In this document: piece by piece, positions 26,258 to 34,985 of the stretch
Position numbering within the stretch: position 1 is the stretch's first letter
Layout of the letters: each line of letters starts with the position of its first letter
Source: Streptomyces cynarae
Lineage (GTDB): Bacteria > Actinomycetota > Actinomycetes > Streptomycetales > Streptomycetaceae
Length of the DNA stretch: 64,000 bases
Direction of reading: 5' to 3'
NCBI RefSeq assembly: GCF_025642135.1
Contig: NZ_CP106793.1
Location: 8,152,001-8,216,000 of the forward strand
The notes under the pieces: generated by a model
What the model saw: only the letters and a program-made list of their open reading frames with translations
Databases searched by the model: none
What the model was told of the DNA's origin: nothing
Program-made: the position numbers and the translations under genes

Positions 26258-27301
26258 CTACTCCTGCTTCTCGCCGGAGGCGAAGCGCGAGATGATCAGC
26301 GCGACGATGATGATGGCGCCGTTGAGGAACTGGTTCCACAGAGGCGGTACGCCCGCCAGCGTCATGACGTTGACGACGAGCTGGAGGGTCAGGACACCCG
26401 TGAGGGCGCCGAACACGGACCCCTTGCCGCCGTTGAGGCTCACTCCGCCGATGACGGTCGCGGCGAAGACCTGGAAGATCCAGCCGCTGCCCTGCGTCGC
26501 CGAGATGGAGCCGTAGTGTCCGCTGTAGAGAATGCCGGCGAACGCGGCCAGCAGGCTGCCGAGGATGAGGACGACCCACACGATCCGGTCGACGCGGATG
26601 CCGGCGGTGCGTGCCGCCTCCGGGTTGCCGCCGATCGCGTACAGCGCCCGTCCGTGCCGCAGCCAGGCCAGTGCGCTGCCTCCCGCCGCGAACAGCACCG
26701 CGCAGATCCAGATGGCGGCGGGCACGCCGAGCCAGGACGCGCTGCCCAGGTAGGTGAACGAGGACGGCAGGTCCACGATCGACTGGCCCTCGGACAGGGC
26801 GACCTGCAGGCCGCGCAGCATGGTCAGCCCGCCCAGGGTGACGATGAACCCGTTGAGCCGCAGCTTGAGAATGAGGAATCCGTTCAGGGCGCCGATCGCC
26901 ACTCCGACCAGCAGGCAGAGCGGGACCGCCATCCACTCGGGGAAGAGGCCGAGCCCGTTGAACCGCCCGCCATGGGTGGGCAGGACCAGCCATACGGCGA
27001 TGACCGGGGCCACGCCGATGGTGGACTCCAGAGACAGGTCCATCCGCCCGCAGATGAGGATGAGGGCGGCGGCGAGGACGAGCAGACTCAGTTCGGTGGA
27101 CTGCTGCGCCACACCGATGAGGTTGTCGGCGGTGAGGAAGGCCGGCGAGACGATGAAACCGATCAGACCCAGCACGAGGACGGCCGGGACCAGGGACAGT
27201 TCACGGAAGCGGCCGAGGTCGAGCCGGCGTCGTGCGGTGTCCGCTGCGGCCGGCTCCGTCGTGCTGGGTGCGGGCTCCGTGACATCTGTGGTGGCGGACA
27301 T
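26258..27301 (-). CDS. Ribose-type sugar ABC transporter permease
   Basis: 347 residues, ATG 27301, two bases after the stop of the ATPase gene. Hydrophobic throughout, with about 9-10 membrane segments; LILICGRMDLSLESTIGVAPVIAVWLVLP and the FIVTLGGLTMLRGLQVALSEGQSI motif plus GIRVDRIVWVVLILGSLLAAFAGILY are diagnostic of RbsC/AraH-like permeases of CUT2 importers. The cytoplasmic N-terminus is Ala/Pro rich. It forms the membrane channel for the binding protein at 29024 and the ATPase at 27304; the neighbours suggest L-fucose or a related deoxysugar. Confidence 0.9.
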   Translation of the reverse strand: MSATTDVTEPAPSTTEPAAADTARRRLDLGRFRELSLVPAVLVLGLIGFIVSPAFLTADNLIGVAQQSTELSLLVLAAALILICGRMDLSLESTIGVAPVIAVWLVLPTHGGRFNGLGLFPEWMAVPLCLLVGVAIGALNGFLILKLRLNGFIVTLGGLTMLRGLQVALSEGQSIVDLPSSFTYLGSASWLGVPAAIWICAVLFAAGGSALAWLRHGRALYAIGGNPEAARTAGIRVDRIVWVVLILGSLLAAFAGILYSGHYGSISATQGSGWIFQVFAATVIGGVSLNGGKGSVFGALTGVLTLQLVVNVMTLAGVPPLWNQFLNGAIIIVALIISRFASGEKQE

Positions 27302-27303
27302 GT

Positions 27304-28899
27304 CTACCTTCCGTGCTCGTCGGTGCCGGACGCCGTGGCCGCGGCGGTTGGGGTGGTGGTGTCGGCGACGCCCTCGACGGCGGCGACCACTTGGTCGTCC
27401 GTCCAGCCGCGCTCGAACTCGGCGACCACCCGTCCGTGGAACATGACCACGACCCGGTCGCAGGCCCTGAGGTCGTCGAGTTCGTCGGAGACGATCAGGG
27501 CCGCCTTGCCCTCGTCGGCTGCCCGCCGGATCCGGCCGAGCAGGAACTCCTTGGACTTGACGTCCACACCGTTGGTGGGGCGGATGGCCACCAGCACGTG
27601 CGGGTCGGTGGCCAGGGCGCGGGCGACCACGACCTTCTGCTGGTTGCCGCCGGACAGCGCGGAGACCGGGGTGGCGGCTGCCGGGGTCTTGATGTCGAGA
27701 TCCCGGATCATGCGCCGGGCGAAGGCCCTGGTACGGGCGGGCAGGACGACGCCGAACGGGCCGAGTTGGTCGGTGACGGTGAGCGTCGCGTTCTCCGCCA
27801 CGCTGCGGCCGTTGACCAGGCCCTGCAGATGCCGGTCCTCGGGGACGAAGCCCACTCCGGCGGTCAGGGCGGACGGCACGCTGCCGGTGCGCACGCTCCT
27901 GCCGCCGACCGAGATCCTTCCGGCCTTGGCACGGTGCAGACCGGCGATGGCCTCACCCACCTGCACATTGCCGCTGGCCGTCGCCCCGGCGAGCCCGACC
28001 ACCTCCCCGGAGCGCACCGAGAGGGACACGTCCTCGCAGGCGCCGGGCAGGGTCAGGCCGTCGATGCGCAGCAGCTCCGCCCCGTCGGTCAGTGCGGCCG
28101 GGGACGCGCCCGCGGGGGCGGTGTCCGCGGAGGCGGTCTCGCCGGTCATGGCCTCCACGAGGGACCGGTGACCGAGTTCGGCCACGGGTGCGGTGAGGAT
28201 GTGGCGGGCGTCACGGTAGACCGTGACGGTCGTGCAGAGGTCGTACACCTCCTGGAGGTGGTGCGAGATGAAGAGGAAGGCGACGCCCTGGCCCTGCAGA
28301 TCCCTCAGCTTGTCGAAGAGGCGGCCGATGCCGCGGGCGTCGAGCTTGGCGGTGGGCTCGTCCAGGATGATGAAACGGGCGCCGAAGGACAGAGCGCGGG
28401 CGATCTCCACGAACTGCCGCTGTTCGACGGTCAGGTCCCTGGCCCGCGCGGCGGGGTCGACGGCCACGCCGTATTCGGCGAGGAGTTCCTCGGCACGCTG
28501 CCTGAGCTGCTTCCAGCGAATGGGGCGCACCGCGCCGGGACTCTGCCGGTTCAGGAAGAGGTTCTCGGCGACGGTCAGTTCACCGATGACGGTGGACCGC
28601 TGGTAGACGCAGGCGACCCGGGAGCGCCAGGCGTCGATGTCGCCGAAGGCCGGCGCCGGCTCACCGGAGAAACGCAGTGAACCGGTGTCGGGCTGTTGGA
28701 GGCCGGTGAGGATCGACACGAGCGTCGACTTGCCGGCGCCGTTGCGGCCCACCAGGGCGTGTGACTCGCCCTCGGCGATGCTGATACGGGCGTCGCGCAG
28801 CGCGACGGTGGCACCGAACCGTTTGCCGATGCTTGTCGCCTCGGCGACCGGGGCCCGGGATACGGGACCGGCCGCCGGGGTGGTGGCGGTGTCCGCCAT
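27304..28899 (-). CDS. Ribose-type sugar ABC transporter ATP-binding protein with degenerate second ATPase half
   Basis: 531 residues, two fused nucleotide-binding domains as in RbsA. The first is intact: Walker A GRNGAGKSTLVS near 52, signature-like LTVEQRQFVEIARAL, Walker B FIILDEPTAKLD. The second starts GEVVGLAGATASGNVQVGEA, so the P-loop Gly-Lys-Ser/Thr is lost, which is normal for this family; the signature LSGGNQQKVVVARAL is good, but the following strand reads HVLVAIRPTNGVDV instead of LLLDEPTRGIDV, so the Walker B Asp-Glu is also missing. Only one site can hydrolyse ATP in the usual way. Lies between the binding-protein and permease genes. Confidence 0.9.
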   Translation of the reverse strand: MADTATTPAAGPVSRAPVAEATSIGKRFGATVALRDARISIAEGESHALVGRNGAGKSTLVSILTGLQQPDTGSLRFSGEPAPAFGDIDAWRSRVACVYQRSTVIGELTVAENLFLNRQSPGAVRPIRWKQLRQRAEELLAEYGVAVDPAARARDLTVEQRQFVEIARALSFGARFIILDEPTAKLDARGIGRLFDKLRDLQGQGVAFLFISHHLQEVYDLCTTVTVYRDARHILTAPVAELGHRSLVEAMTGETASADTAPAGASPAALTDGAELLRIDGLTLPGACEDVSLSVRSGEVVGLAGATASGNVQVGEAIAGLHRAKAGRISVGGRSVRTGSVPSALTAGVGFVPEDRHLQGLVNGRSVAENATLTVTDQLGPFGVVLPARTRAFARRMIRDLDIKTPAAATPVSALSGGNQQKVVVARALATDPHVLVAIRPTNGVDVKSKEFLLGRIRRAADEGKAALIVSDELDDLRACDRVVVMFHGRVVAEFERGWTDDQVVAAVEGVADTTTPTAAATASGTDEHGR

Positions 28900-28981
28900 G
28901 GTGGATACCGTCCTTCGGGTACGGATGCTGGGGGGCCGAGGAGCGCGGGGTGAACCCGGGGCCGTGGTGCTGGGGTGCTAC

Positions 28982-29001
28982 CGGGGGAGTGGGGCCCCCC
29001 G
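28982..29001 (-). terminator. Stem-loop between binding-protein and ATPase genes
   Basis: CGGGGG (28982-28987) pairs with CCCCCG (28996-29001) around 8 bases, in the 124-base gap. In such operons it usually stabilises the upstream message and lowers downstream expression rather than ending all transcription. Confidence 0.5.
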
Positions 29002-29023
29002 CAGCTGTGGGCGATGAAGCAGG

Positions 29024-30076
29024 TCACTGGGCGACGTTGTTACCCCACAGGGACTTGTCCTCCACGTTCTTCTTGGTCACCAGCGGGGCGGGGAGCTGGT
29101 CCTCCAGGCCGTTCGGGAGCTTGATGATGGTGGAGTCGTGGTCGGTCGGACCCGGCTCGAAGGTCTTGCCCTCCGCTGCGGCCTCGGCGTAGTACAGCGC
29201 GTACTTGGCGTAGAGATCGGCGGGCTGGGAGACGGTCGCGTCGATCTGGCCCTTGCGGATCGCGTCGAACTCCTGCGGGATGCCGTCGTTGGAGACGATG
29301 GTGATGTGCCCCTTCTGGCCCGCCGGCTTGAGCAAGCCCTTCTGCTGCAGCAGGGCCAGGGTCGGCTGCAGGAAGACACCGCCCGCCTGCATGTAGATGC
29401 CGTTCAGATCGGGATTCTGGGCGAGCAGGCTCTGCAGCTTGGCCGAGGCGACGTCGCCCTTCCAGTCAGTGGGCAGTTCGAAGACCTTGATCTTCGGGAA
29501 CTTCTCCTTCATGCACGCGGCGAACGCCTCCGAGCGGTCGCGGCCGTTGATGGAGTCCAGGGCTCCCTCGAACTCGGCCACCTTGCCTTCGCCACCGAGT
29601 TGCTTGCCGAGGAACTCGCAGGCCTTGGTGCCGTACGCCCGGTTGTCGGCGCGGACGACCATGTATACGTCACCCTTGTCGGGTCTGGTGTCGACGCTGA
29701 TCACCGGGATCTTCGCGGTCGACAGTTCCTGGAGGGTGGAGGCGATGGCACCGGTGTCCTGCGGAGCCATGACGATGGCCTTGGCTCCGGTGTTGCGGAA
29801 GACCTGCACGTTGGCGACAAGGTGCGTGACGTCGTTCTGCGAGTCGCTCATCGGCAGGGCGTTGATGCCGTCGGCGTGGACGTCCTTCTTCAGGTACTGC
29901 GCGTAGGAGTTCCAGAAGTCGGAGTCCGCGCGGGGCACGTCGATGCCGATGGCCGGCTTGTCGCTGCCCGAGCCGACTGAGCCGGCGCTCCCGCGGTTGC
30001 ACGCGGTGGCGAGGGCCAGTACCGCGAGCACAGCGGTGGCGGCGGTGGCGGTCGAGCGGGTGCGAGTGAGCTTCAT
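29024..30076 (-). CDS. Sugar ABC transporter substrate-binding lipoprotein (ribose/CUT2 type)
   Basis: ATG 30076 with AAAGGAG upstream; 350 residues. The lipobox LALATAC places the lipidated Cys at 26. The mature part is a periplasmic-binding-protein 4 fold: IGIDVPRADSDFWNSYAQYLKK, AKAIVMAPQDTGAIASTLQEL, KIPVISVDTRPDKGDVYMVV, GKVAEFEGALDSINGRDRSEAF, IVSNDGIPQEFDAIRKGQIDATVSQP and YAKYALYYAEAA. It captures the sugar outside the membrane for the ABC permease and ATPase genes downstream. First gene of the transport operon; a clear promoter lies at 30337-30366. Ligand probably L-fucose or similar, from context. Confidence 0.92.
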   Translation of the reverse strand: MKLTRTRSTATAATAVLAVLALATACNRGSAGSVGSGSDKPAIGIDVPRADSDFWNSYAQYLKKDVHADGINALPMSDSQNDVTHLVANVQVFRNTGAKAIVMAPQDTGAIASTLQELSTAKIPVISVDTRPDKGDVYMVVRADNRAYGTKACEFLGKQLGGEGKVAEFEGALDSINGRDRSEAFAACMKEKFPKIKVFELPTDWKGDVASAKLQSLLAQNPDLNGIYMQAGGVFLQPTLALLQQKGLLKPAGQKGHITIVSNDGIPQEFDAIRKGQIDATVSQPADLYAKYALYYAEAAAEGKTFEPGPTDHDSTIIKLPNGLEDQLPAPLVTKKNVEDKSLWGNNVAQ

Positions 30077-30309
30077 GGCCGTGTTGTCTCCTTTGGCGGG
30101 GCGGAGGACCGCGGGGCGACGATGAGAGGGAGGCGAACTCGCCGTCGGGCAGGGACGGGCGCGGCCGCGGGCCGGGCAGACGTGGACCTGGCACAAGGCA
30201 GTGCGGACCGCGCCCGATGGGGACGGAGGTGAGGGACAGCCGGTGCCGAGAAACGGAGGGCAAGCGGCCGTACTTGTCCGACCGAATGGGCCTTGAAGCG
30301 CTGGACCAT

Positions 30310-30320
30310 TCCTCCGATGT
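30310..30320 (-). promoter_or_regulatory. ATCSGAT-type half site just downstream of the transporter promoter
   Basis: TCCTCCGATGT followed by CTCTC matches the sites upstream of the secreted enzyme (TCCGATGTC plus C/TCTC) in its right half. It lies about 20 bases past the -10 element, where a repressor would block transcription. Confidence 0.5.
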
Positions 30321-30336
30321 CTCTCGGACGCCGAGG

Positions 30337-30366
30337 ACGTTACGACGGCGTTGCCGACGTTGACAA
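30337..30366 (-). promoter_or_regulatory. Promoter of the sugar transport operon with palindromic spacer
   Basis: On the minus strand TTGTCA (30366 to 30361) and TAACGT (30342 to 30337) are 18 bases apart, a good vegetative sigma promoter. The spacer is nearly all a palindrome, ACGACGGC-GTT-GCCGACGT on the plus strand (30342-30360), one mismatch per 8-base arm. Leader to the binding-protein ATG about 250 bases. Confidence 0.65.
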
Positions 30367-30695
30367 GAGTCCGCCACAACTCAATTGCGCCGCATGACGG
30401 CGCGCGCCTCCGCAGGCCCGCCCGAACGAGTCGGCAGCCTGCCGCACCCCTTCCTGACCTGTAGCTTTGCCCGGTCGGTCGACCGGCTCGCGGCGAGCGA
30501 CTCAGGCTCACGATTCGGCAAAGACCGCTGCGGCCGGTCAGCCGCCGCGTCGGCGGAGCGGCGTGCCGGTGTTCCCGCAGCCCCTCCGGCTGGTGTCGGG
30601 CATGCCGGATCGTGGTTACCACCAGCGGAGCTTGCCGCGCGTGGCCCGCCCCACTCATCGGAGGAAACCTCCACGGGCCGTCCCGACTCCGGCGG

Positions 30696-30709
30696 TGACA
30701 TCGGTGTCA
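30696..30709. promoter_or_regulatory. Palindrome upstream of the fucose catabolic promoter
   Basis: TGACATCGGTGTCA has perfect 5-base arms around TCGG and resembles the ATCSGAT sites. It lies 57 bases upstream of the -35 box of the catabolic operon. The rest of the 867-base divergent region 30077-30943 has no gene that I can support. Confidence 0.45.
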
Positions 30710-30765
30710 GCTCGCACAAATCGTGGCGAACCACGAGTGGCACGGGAAGACATCCGAGGTATCCG

Positions 30766-30819
30766 TTGTCAGGCGGCTTCCTTGCGTCTACAGTCGCGAT
30801 GCCGTCATACATCCGATGA
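30766..30819 (+). promoter_or_regulatory. Promoter and operator of the fucose catabolic operon
   Basis: TTGTCA (30766-30771) and TACAGT (30789-30794) are separated by 17 bases, near-consensus for the main Streptomyces sigma factor. ACATCCGATGA (30809-30819), just past the expected start point, matches the ATCSGAT motif found near the secreted enzyme and transporter promoters. Leader to the GTG at 30944 about 140 bases. Confidence 0.65.
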
Positions 30820-30943
30820 CTGGGTCGAGCGGTCGCTGAGGCTCTCTGCGGGGCTCCGGTTTCAGGGCACAGCTGGCGGCACGGCCTGTACGACCCGGCC
30901 GTCACCTCCATCCGAAAAACCGCCTACGGCAAGGGAATTGCCA

Positions 30944-31795
30944 GTGAAACTGCTACGAGTCGGCGCCCCCGGTGAAGAGCGGCCCGCTGTCCGCACCGAT
31001 GACGGCCGACTGCTGGACCTGTCCTCCGTGACCCCCGACATCGACGGTGCGTTCCTTGCCTCGGACGGTGTCGACCGTGTCCGCACGGCGATCGCGGCAG
31101 GATGTCTCCCCGCGCTGGAGGCGGACGGCCTGCGGATCGGACCGCCCGTCGTGCGCCCCGGCAAGATCGTCTGCGTCGGTCTGAACTACCGGGACCACGC
31201 CGCCGAGACCGGCGCGGCGATTCCCGTACGGCCCGTGGTGTTCATGAAGGACCCGGGCACCGTCGTCGGCCCCTACGACGAGGTGCTCGTCCCCCGCGGC
31301 TCGGTGAAGACCGACTGGGAGGTCGAGCTCGCGGTCGTCATCGGCCGACGGGCACGCTACCTGGACGGCCCGGAGGCCGCGCGGGATGTGATCGCCGGGT
31401 ACGCGATCAGTCATGACGTCTCCGAGCGCGAGTTCCAACTGGAGTACTCCCCGCAGTGGGACCTCGGCAAGTCCTGCGAGACCTTCAACCCGCTGGGCCC
31501 GTGGCTGGTCACCGCCGACGAGGTCGGCGACCCGCAGAACCTCGGGCTGCACCTGAGCGTCAACGGCGTGAAGCGGCAGAGCGGGCACACCCGGGACATG
31601 ATCTTCCCGGTCGACCACATCGTGTCCTACCTGAGCCAGTACATGGTTCTCGAGCCGGGCGACGTGATCAACACGGGTACGCCCGCAGGTGTGGCCCTCG
31701 GCCTGCCCGGCACGCCCTACCTCCGCCCCGGCGACAGCGTCGAACTCTCCGTCGACAGGCTCGGCAGCCAGCGCCAGACCTTCGGCCAAGCATGA
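30944..31795 (+). CDS. Fumarylacetoacetate-hydrolase-fold enzyme, probable 2,4-diketo-3-deoxy-L-fuconate hydrolase
   Basis: GTG 30944 with AAGGGA 7 bases upstream; 283 residues. N-terminal cap ([21 protein letters not shown]) and the FAH catalytic fold: [15 protein letters not shown] near 83, metal ligands in [10 protein letters not shown] (the Glu pair) and [12 protein letters not shown] (Asp near 160), [20 protein letters not shown], and [18 protein letters not shown]. In the diketo-hydrolase route for L-fucose and L-rhamnose, this family cleaves the 2,4-diketo acid into pyruvate and L-lactate. The next genes are fuconate dehydratase and an SDR, exactly the two preceding steps. Its stop overlaps the next possible ATG. 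Confidence 0.85.
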   Translation: MKLLRVGAPGEERPAVRTDDGRLLDLSSVTPDIDGAFLASDGVDRVRTAIAAGCLPALEADGLRIGPPVVRPGKIVCVGLNYRDHAAETGAAIPVRPVVFMKDPGTVVGPYDEVLVPRGSVKTDWEVELAVVIGRRARYLDGPEAARDVIAGYAISHDVSEREFQLEYSPQWDLGKSCETFNPLGPWLVTADEVGDPQNLGLHLSVNGVKRQSGHTRDMIFPVDHIVSYLSQYMVLEPGDVINTGTPAGVALGLPGTPYLRPGDSVELSVDRLGSQRQTFGQA

Positions 31796-31806
31796 AAGGC
31801 ACCCCC

Positions 31807-33144
31807 TTGACTGCCAACTCAGCCCGGATCACCGCGATCGACACGTACGACGTCCGCTTCCCCACCTCGCGGGAACTGGACGGTTCCGACGCGATGAACC
31901 CGGACCCCGACTACTCCGCCGCCTACGTGGTGCTGCGCACCGACGCCGGCGACGGGCTCGAGGGCCACGGCTTCACCTTCACCATCGGACGCGGCAACGA
32001 CGTGCAGGTCGCCGCGATCGGCGCCCTGCGGCCCCACATCGTGGGCCGCTCCGTGGCAGAGCTCTGTGCCGACCCGGGCTCACTCAGCCGCGACCTGATC
32101 GGCGACAGCCAGCTGCGCTGGCTCGGCCCCGAGAAGGGGGTGATGCACATGGCGATCGGCGCCGTGGTCAACGCCGTGTGGGACCTGGCCGCCAAGCGGG
32201 CCGGGCAGCCGCTGTGGCGGCTGCTCGCCCACGCCGAACCGGAGTGGCTGGTCTCCCAGGTCGACTTCCAGTACATCGCCGACGCCCTCACTCCCGAGGA
32301 CGCTCTCGCTCTCCTGCGCGAAGGCCGGGCGGGGCTCGCCGAGCGCGAGGCGACGCTCCTCGAGCGCGGCTACCCGGGCTACACCACCTCACCGGGCTGG
32401 CTCGGTTACTCCGACGACAAACTCACCCGACTGGCCAAGCAGGCCGTCGCCGACGGGTTCACCCAGATCAAACTGAAGGTCGGCGCCGACCTCCAGGACG
32501 ACATCCGGAGGCTGCGCATCGCTCGTGCCGCCGTCGGCGACGACATCCGCATCGCCGTCGACGCCAACCAGCGGTGGAACGTGGACGAGGCGATCGAGTG
32601 GACCAACGCGCTCGCCGAGTTCGGGCCCTACTGGATCGAGGAGCCCACCAGCCCCGACGACGTCCTCGGACACGCGACCGTACGCCGGGCGGTGGCCCCC
32701 ATGAAGGTCGCCACCGGCGAGCACGTGCAGAACCGCATCGTCTTCAAGCAGCTCCTCCAGGCCGGCGCCATCGACGTGCTGCAGATCGACGCCGCCCGCG
32801 TCGGCGGAGTCAACGAGAACCTGGCGATCCTGCTGCTCGCCGCGAAATTCGGCGTTCCGGTGTGTCCGCACGCTGGCGGGGTGGGACTGTGCGAGCTGGT
32901 CCAACACCTGTCGATGTTCGACTACCTTGCCCTGTCCGGCACCACCGAGAACCGGGTCATCGAGTACGTCGACCACCTCCACCAGCACTTCACCGCGCCC
33001 GTGGTGATGCGCGACGGCCACTACACCGCCCCACTCGCCCCAGGCTTCTCCGCGACCATGCGGGAGGAGTCCATCGCCGCTTACCACTTCCCGGACGGAA
33101 CTTTCTGGGTCGCCGACCGTGCCCGGATGGAAGGTGTCTCATGA
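31807..33144 (+). CDS. L-fuconate dehydratase (enolase superfamily)
   Basis: TTG 31807 is preferred because GAAAGG lies 7 bases upstream; ATG 31792, overlapping the previous stop, is the alternative. About 445 residues, the length of known fuconate dehydratases (about 430-440). MDFxY-type signs: [19 protein letters not shown] at the start, [10 protein letters not shown] (catalytic Lys near 221), [11 protein letters not shown] (metal Asp near 251), [46 protein letters not shown] and [16 protein letters not shown] (catalytic His). It removes water from L-fuconate to give 2-keto-3-deoxy-L-fuconate. High sequence agreement with FucD features and context makes this the anchor assignment of the locus. 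Confidence 0.9.
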   Translation: MTANSARITAIDTYDVRFPTSRELDGSDAMNPDPDYSAAYVVLRTDAGDGLEGHGFTFTIGRGNDVQVAAIGALRPHIVGRSVAELCADPGSLSRDLIGDSQLRWLGPEKGVMHMAIGAVVNAVWDLAAKRAGQPLWRLLAHAEPEWLVSQVDFQYIADALTPEDALALLREGRAGLAEREATLLERGYPGYTTSPGWLGYSDDKLTRLAKQAVADGFTQIKLKVGADLQDDIRRLRIARAAVGDDIRIAVDANQRWNVDEAIEWTNALAEFGPYWIEEPTSPDDVLGHATVRRAVAPMKVATGEHVQNRIVFKQLLQAGAIDVLQIDAARVGGVNENLAILLLAAKFGVPVCPHAGGVGLCELVQHLSMFDYLALSGTTENRVIEYVDHLHQHFTAPVVMRDGHYTAPLAPGFSATMREESIAAYHFPDGTFWVADRARMEGVS

Positions 33145-33914
33145 CCGCTCTGTCAGGGCTCAGGGCCCTCGTCACCGGCGGCGCGTCCGGCATCGGGCTC
33201 GCCACGGCCCGCGCGTTCGCGGCGCACGGCGCCGCGGTGGCCGTACTCGACCTCGAACCGTCCCAGGTGCCCGAGCCTCTGCACGCCCTCAAGGCCGACG
33301 TCCGGGACGACACCTCGGTACGCCTGGCCGTCGAGGAAGCGGCCGTACGGCTCGGAGGTCTGGACATCCTCGTCAACAACGCGGGCATCGGCGCCGTCGG
33401 CACCGTCGAGGACAACCCCGACGAACAGTGGCACCTCGTCCTGGACGTCAACGTCCTCGGCATGGTCCGCACGACCCGCGCCGCCCTCCCGCACCTGCGG
33501 CGCGCTGCCACCGCCCGTCCGGGCACTGCGGCCGTCGTCAACACCTGCTCGATCGCCGCCACCGCCGGGCTCCCCCAGCGCGCCCTGTACTCCGCCAGCA
33601 AGGGCGCCGTCCTGTCGCTGACCCTCGCCATGGCCGCCGACCACGTCCGCGAGGGCATCCGCGTCAACTGCGTCAACCCGGGCACCGCCGAAACCCCCTG
33701 GGTGGCCCGGCTCCTGGAGGCCGCCGACGACCCCGACGCCGAACGCGCCGCCCTCAACGCACGCCAGCCGATGGGCCGCCTGGTCACCGCGGAGGAGGTC
33801 GCAGCGGCCGTGGTCTACCTGGCGTCTCCGGCCGCCGCCTCCGTGACCGGTACCGTCCTCGCCGTCGACGGCGGCATGCAGGGGCTCAGGCTCCGCCCGC
33901 AGGCCGGCTCATGA
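33141..33914 (+). CDS. SDR, probable 2-keto-3-deoxy-L-fuconate dehydrogenase
   Basis: ATG 33141 overlaps the dehydratase stop by 4 bases (ATGA). 257 residues: Rossmann motif [18 protein letters not shown] at 11-28, NNAGIGAVG near 75, catalytic Ser in [18 protein letters not shown] near 154-158, and [10 protein letters not shown]. Asp in VLDLEPS after strand 2 favours NAD. In the non-phosphorylative fucose pathway an SDR oxidises 2-keto-3-deoxy-L-fuconate at C4; it could also be the L-fucose dehydrogenase, since some SDRs do that step, but the aldo/keto reductase next door fits that role. Confidence 0.85.
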   Translation: MTALSGLRALVTGGASGIGLATARAFAAHGAAVAVLDLEPSQVPEPLHALKADVRDDTSVRLAVEEAAVRLGGLDILVNNAGIGAVGTVEDNPDEQWHLVLDVNVLGMVRTTRAALPHLRRAATARPGTAAVVNTCSIAATAGLPQRALYSASKGAVLSLTLAMAADHVREGIRVNCVNPGTAETPWVARLLEAADDPDAERAALNARQPMGRLVTAEEVAAAVVYLASPAAASVTGTVLAVDGGMQGLRLRPQAGS

Positions 33915-34921
33915 GGGCGGCGACACTGGGCGGCACCGGTCTGCGGGTCACCGAGCTGGCGTTCGGGGCCGCGGGCATCGGCAACCTCTACCGCCCGGTC
34001 ACCGACGAGGCGGCCATCGCCGCCGTGAACGCGGCCTGGGACGCGGGCATCCGCACCTTCGACACCGCGCCCCACTACGGACTCGGGTTGTCCGAGTGCC
34101 GTCTGGGAGCCGCGCTGCGTGGCCGCCCCCGGGACGCGTACACCGTGTCCACGAAGGTCGGGCGGCTGCTGCAACCGAACCCGCAGGGTGGCCGCGGCGA
34201 CGACCTCGCGCACGGTTTCGCCGTACCCGACACCCACCACCGGGTCTGGGACTTCAGCGCGGACGGGGTACTGCGCTCCCTGGAAGCGAGCCTGGACCGC
34301 CTCGGTTTGGACCGCGTCGACATCGCGCTGCTGCACGATCCCGACGACCACGCCGAGCAGGCCCTCACCGAGGCGTATCCGGCGCTGGAGCGGCTGCGTG
34401 ACGAAGGCGTCGTCAAGGCCATCGGCATCGGAACGAACCAGTGCGCGCTCCCCGCCCGCTTCCTGCGTGAGACCGACATCGACGTGGTCCTGCTCGCCGG
34501 CCGCTATACCCTGCTCGAACAGGAGGCGCTCGCCGAGGTACTGCCCGAGGCCGCCGCCGGTGGCCGGAGCCTGATCATCGGCGGCGTGTTCAACTCCGGG
34601 CTGCTGACCGACCCGAAGCCCGGGGCGACGTACGACTACGCACCCGCCCCGCGCCCGGTCCTGGACCGAGCGCTGCACCTGAAGAGCGTCACCGAACGCC
34701 ACGGCGTCCCGCTGCGCACCGCCGCCCTGCACTTCCCGTTCGGCCACTCCGCGGTCGCGAGCGTCCTGACCGGGGCACGCTCCGCCGGGGAGGTGCGCGA
34801 CACCGTGGAGCAGCTGCGGCACCCGGTACCGGCCGCGGTGTGGGACGAGCTGCGCGCCGAGGGGCTGCTGGCCCCCGGCACGCCGACTCCCATGGCGCTG
34901 CGGCCGAAGGAGTCGCCATGA
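33911..34921 (+). CDS. Aldo/keto reductase, probable L-fucose (D-threo-aldose) 1-dehydrogenase
   Basis: ATG 33911 overlaps the SDR stop by 4 bases. 336 residues of the AKR barrel: GAAGIGNLYRPVTDE, catalytic tetrad pieces in FDTAPHYGLGLSECRLG (Asp, Tyr near 51-56), Lys in VSTKVGRLLQPN, His in DIALLHDPDDH, and an NAD(P) end SVLTGARSAGEV. The GLSExRLGxxL and TKVGRLL pattern and the long loop with VWDFSADGVLRSLEASLDRLGL are those of D-threo-aldose 1-dehydrogenases/L-fucose dehydrogenases. It would make L-fuconolactone. Last sound gene of the operon; a possible next ORF starts in overlap at 34918 but is cut short. Confidence 0.88.
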   Translation: MRAATLGGTGLRVTELAFGAAGIGNLYRPVTDEAAIAAVNAAWDAGIRTFDTAPHYGLGLSECRLGAALRGRPRDAYTVSTKVGRLLQPNPQGGRGDDLAHGFAVPDTHHRVWDFSADGVLRSLEASLDRLGLDRVDIALLHDPDDHAEQALTEAYPALERLRDEGVVKAIGIGTNQCALPARFLRETDIDVVLLAGRYTLLEQEALAEVLPEAAAGGRSLIIGGVFNSGLLTDPKPGATYDYAPAPRPVLDRALHLKSVTERHGVPLRTAALHFPFGHSAVASVLTGARSAGEVRDTVEQLRHPVPAAVWDELRAEGLLAPGTPTPMALRPKESP

Positions 34922-34985
34922 GGGTCGCCTGGAGCAGCCCGGCCGCCGCCGTCAGGCGGGCCGCGAGGTCAGCGCGTCGGAGGTC

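Noticed and set aside
30077..30940. Several ORFs in the divergent region of the fucose locus
   Set aside because: No homology, no ribosome sites, and they overlap clear promoter and operator elements.
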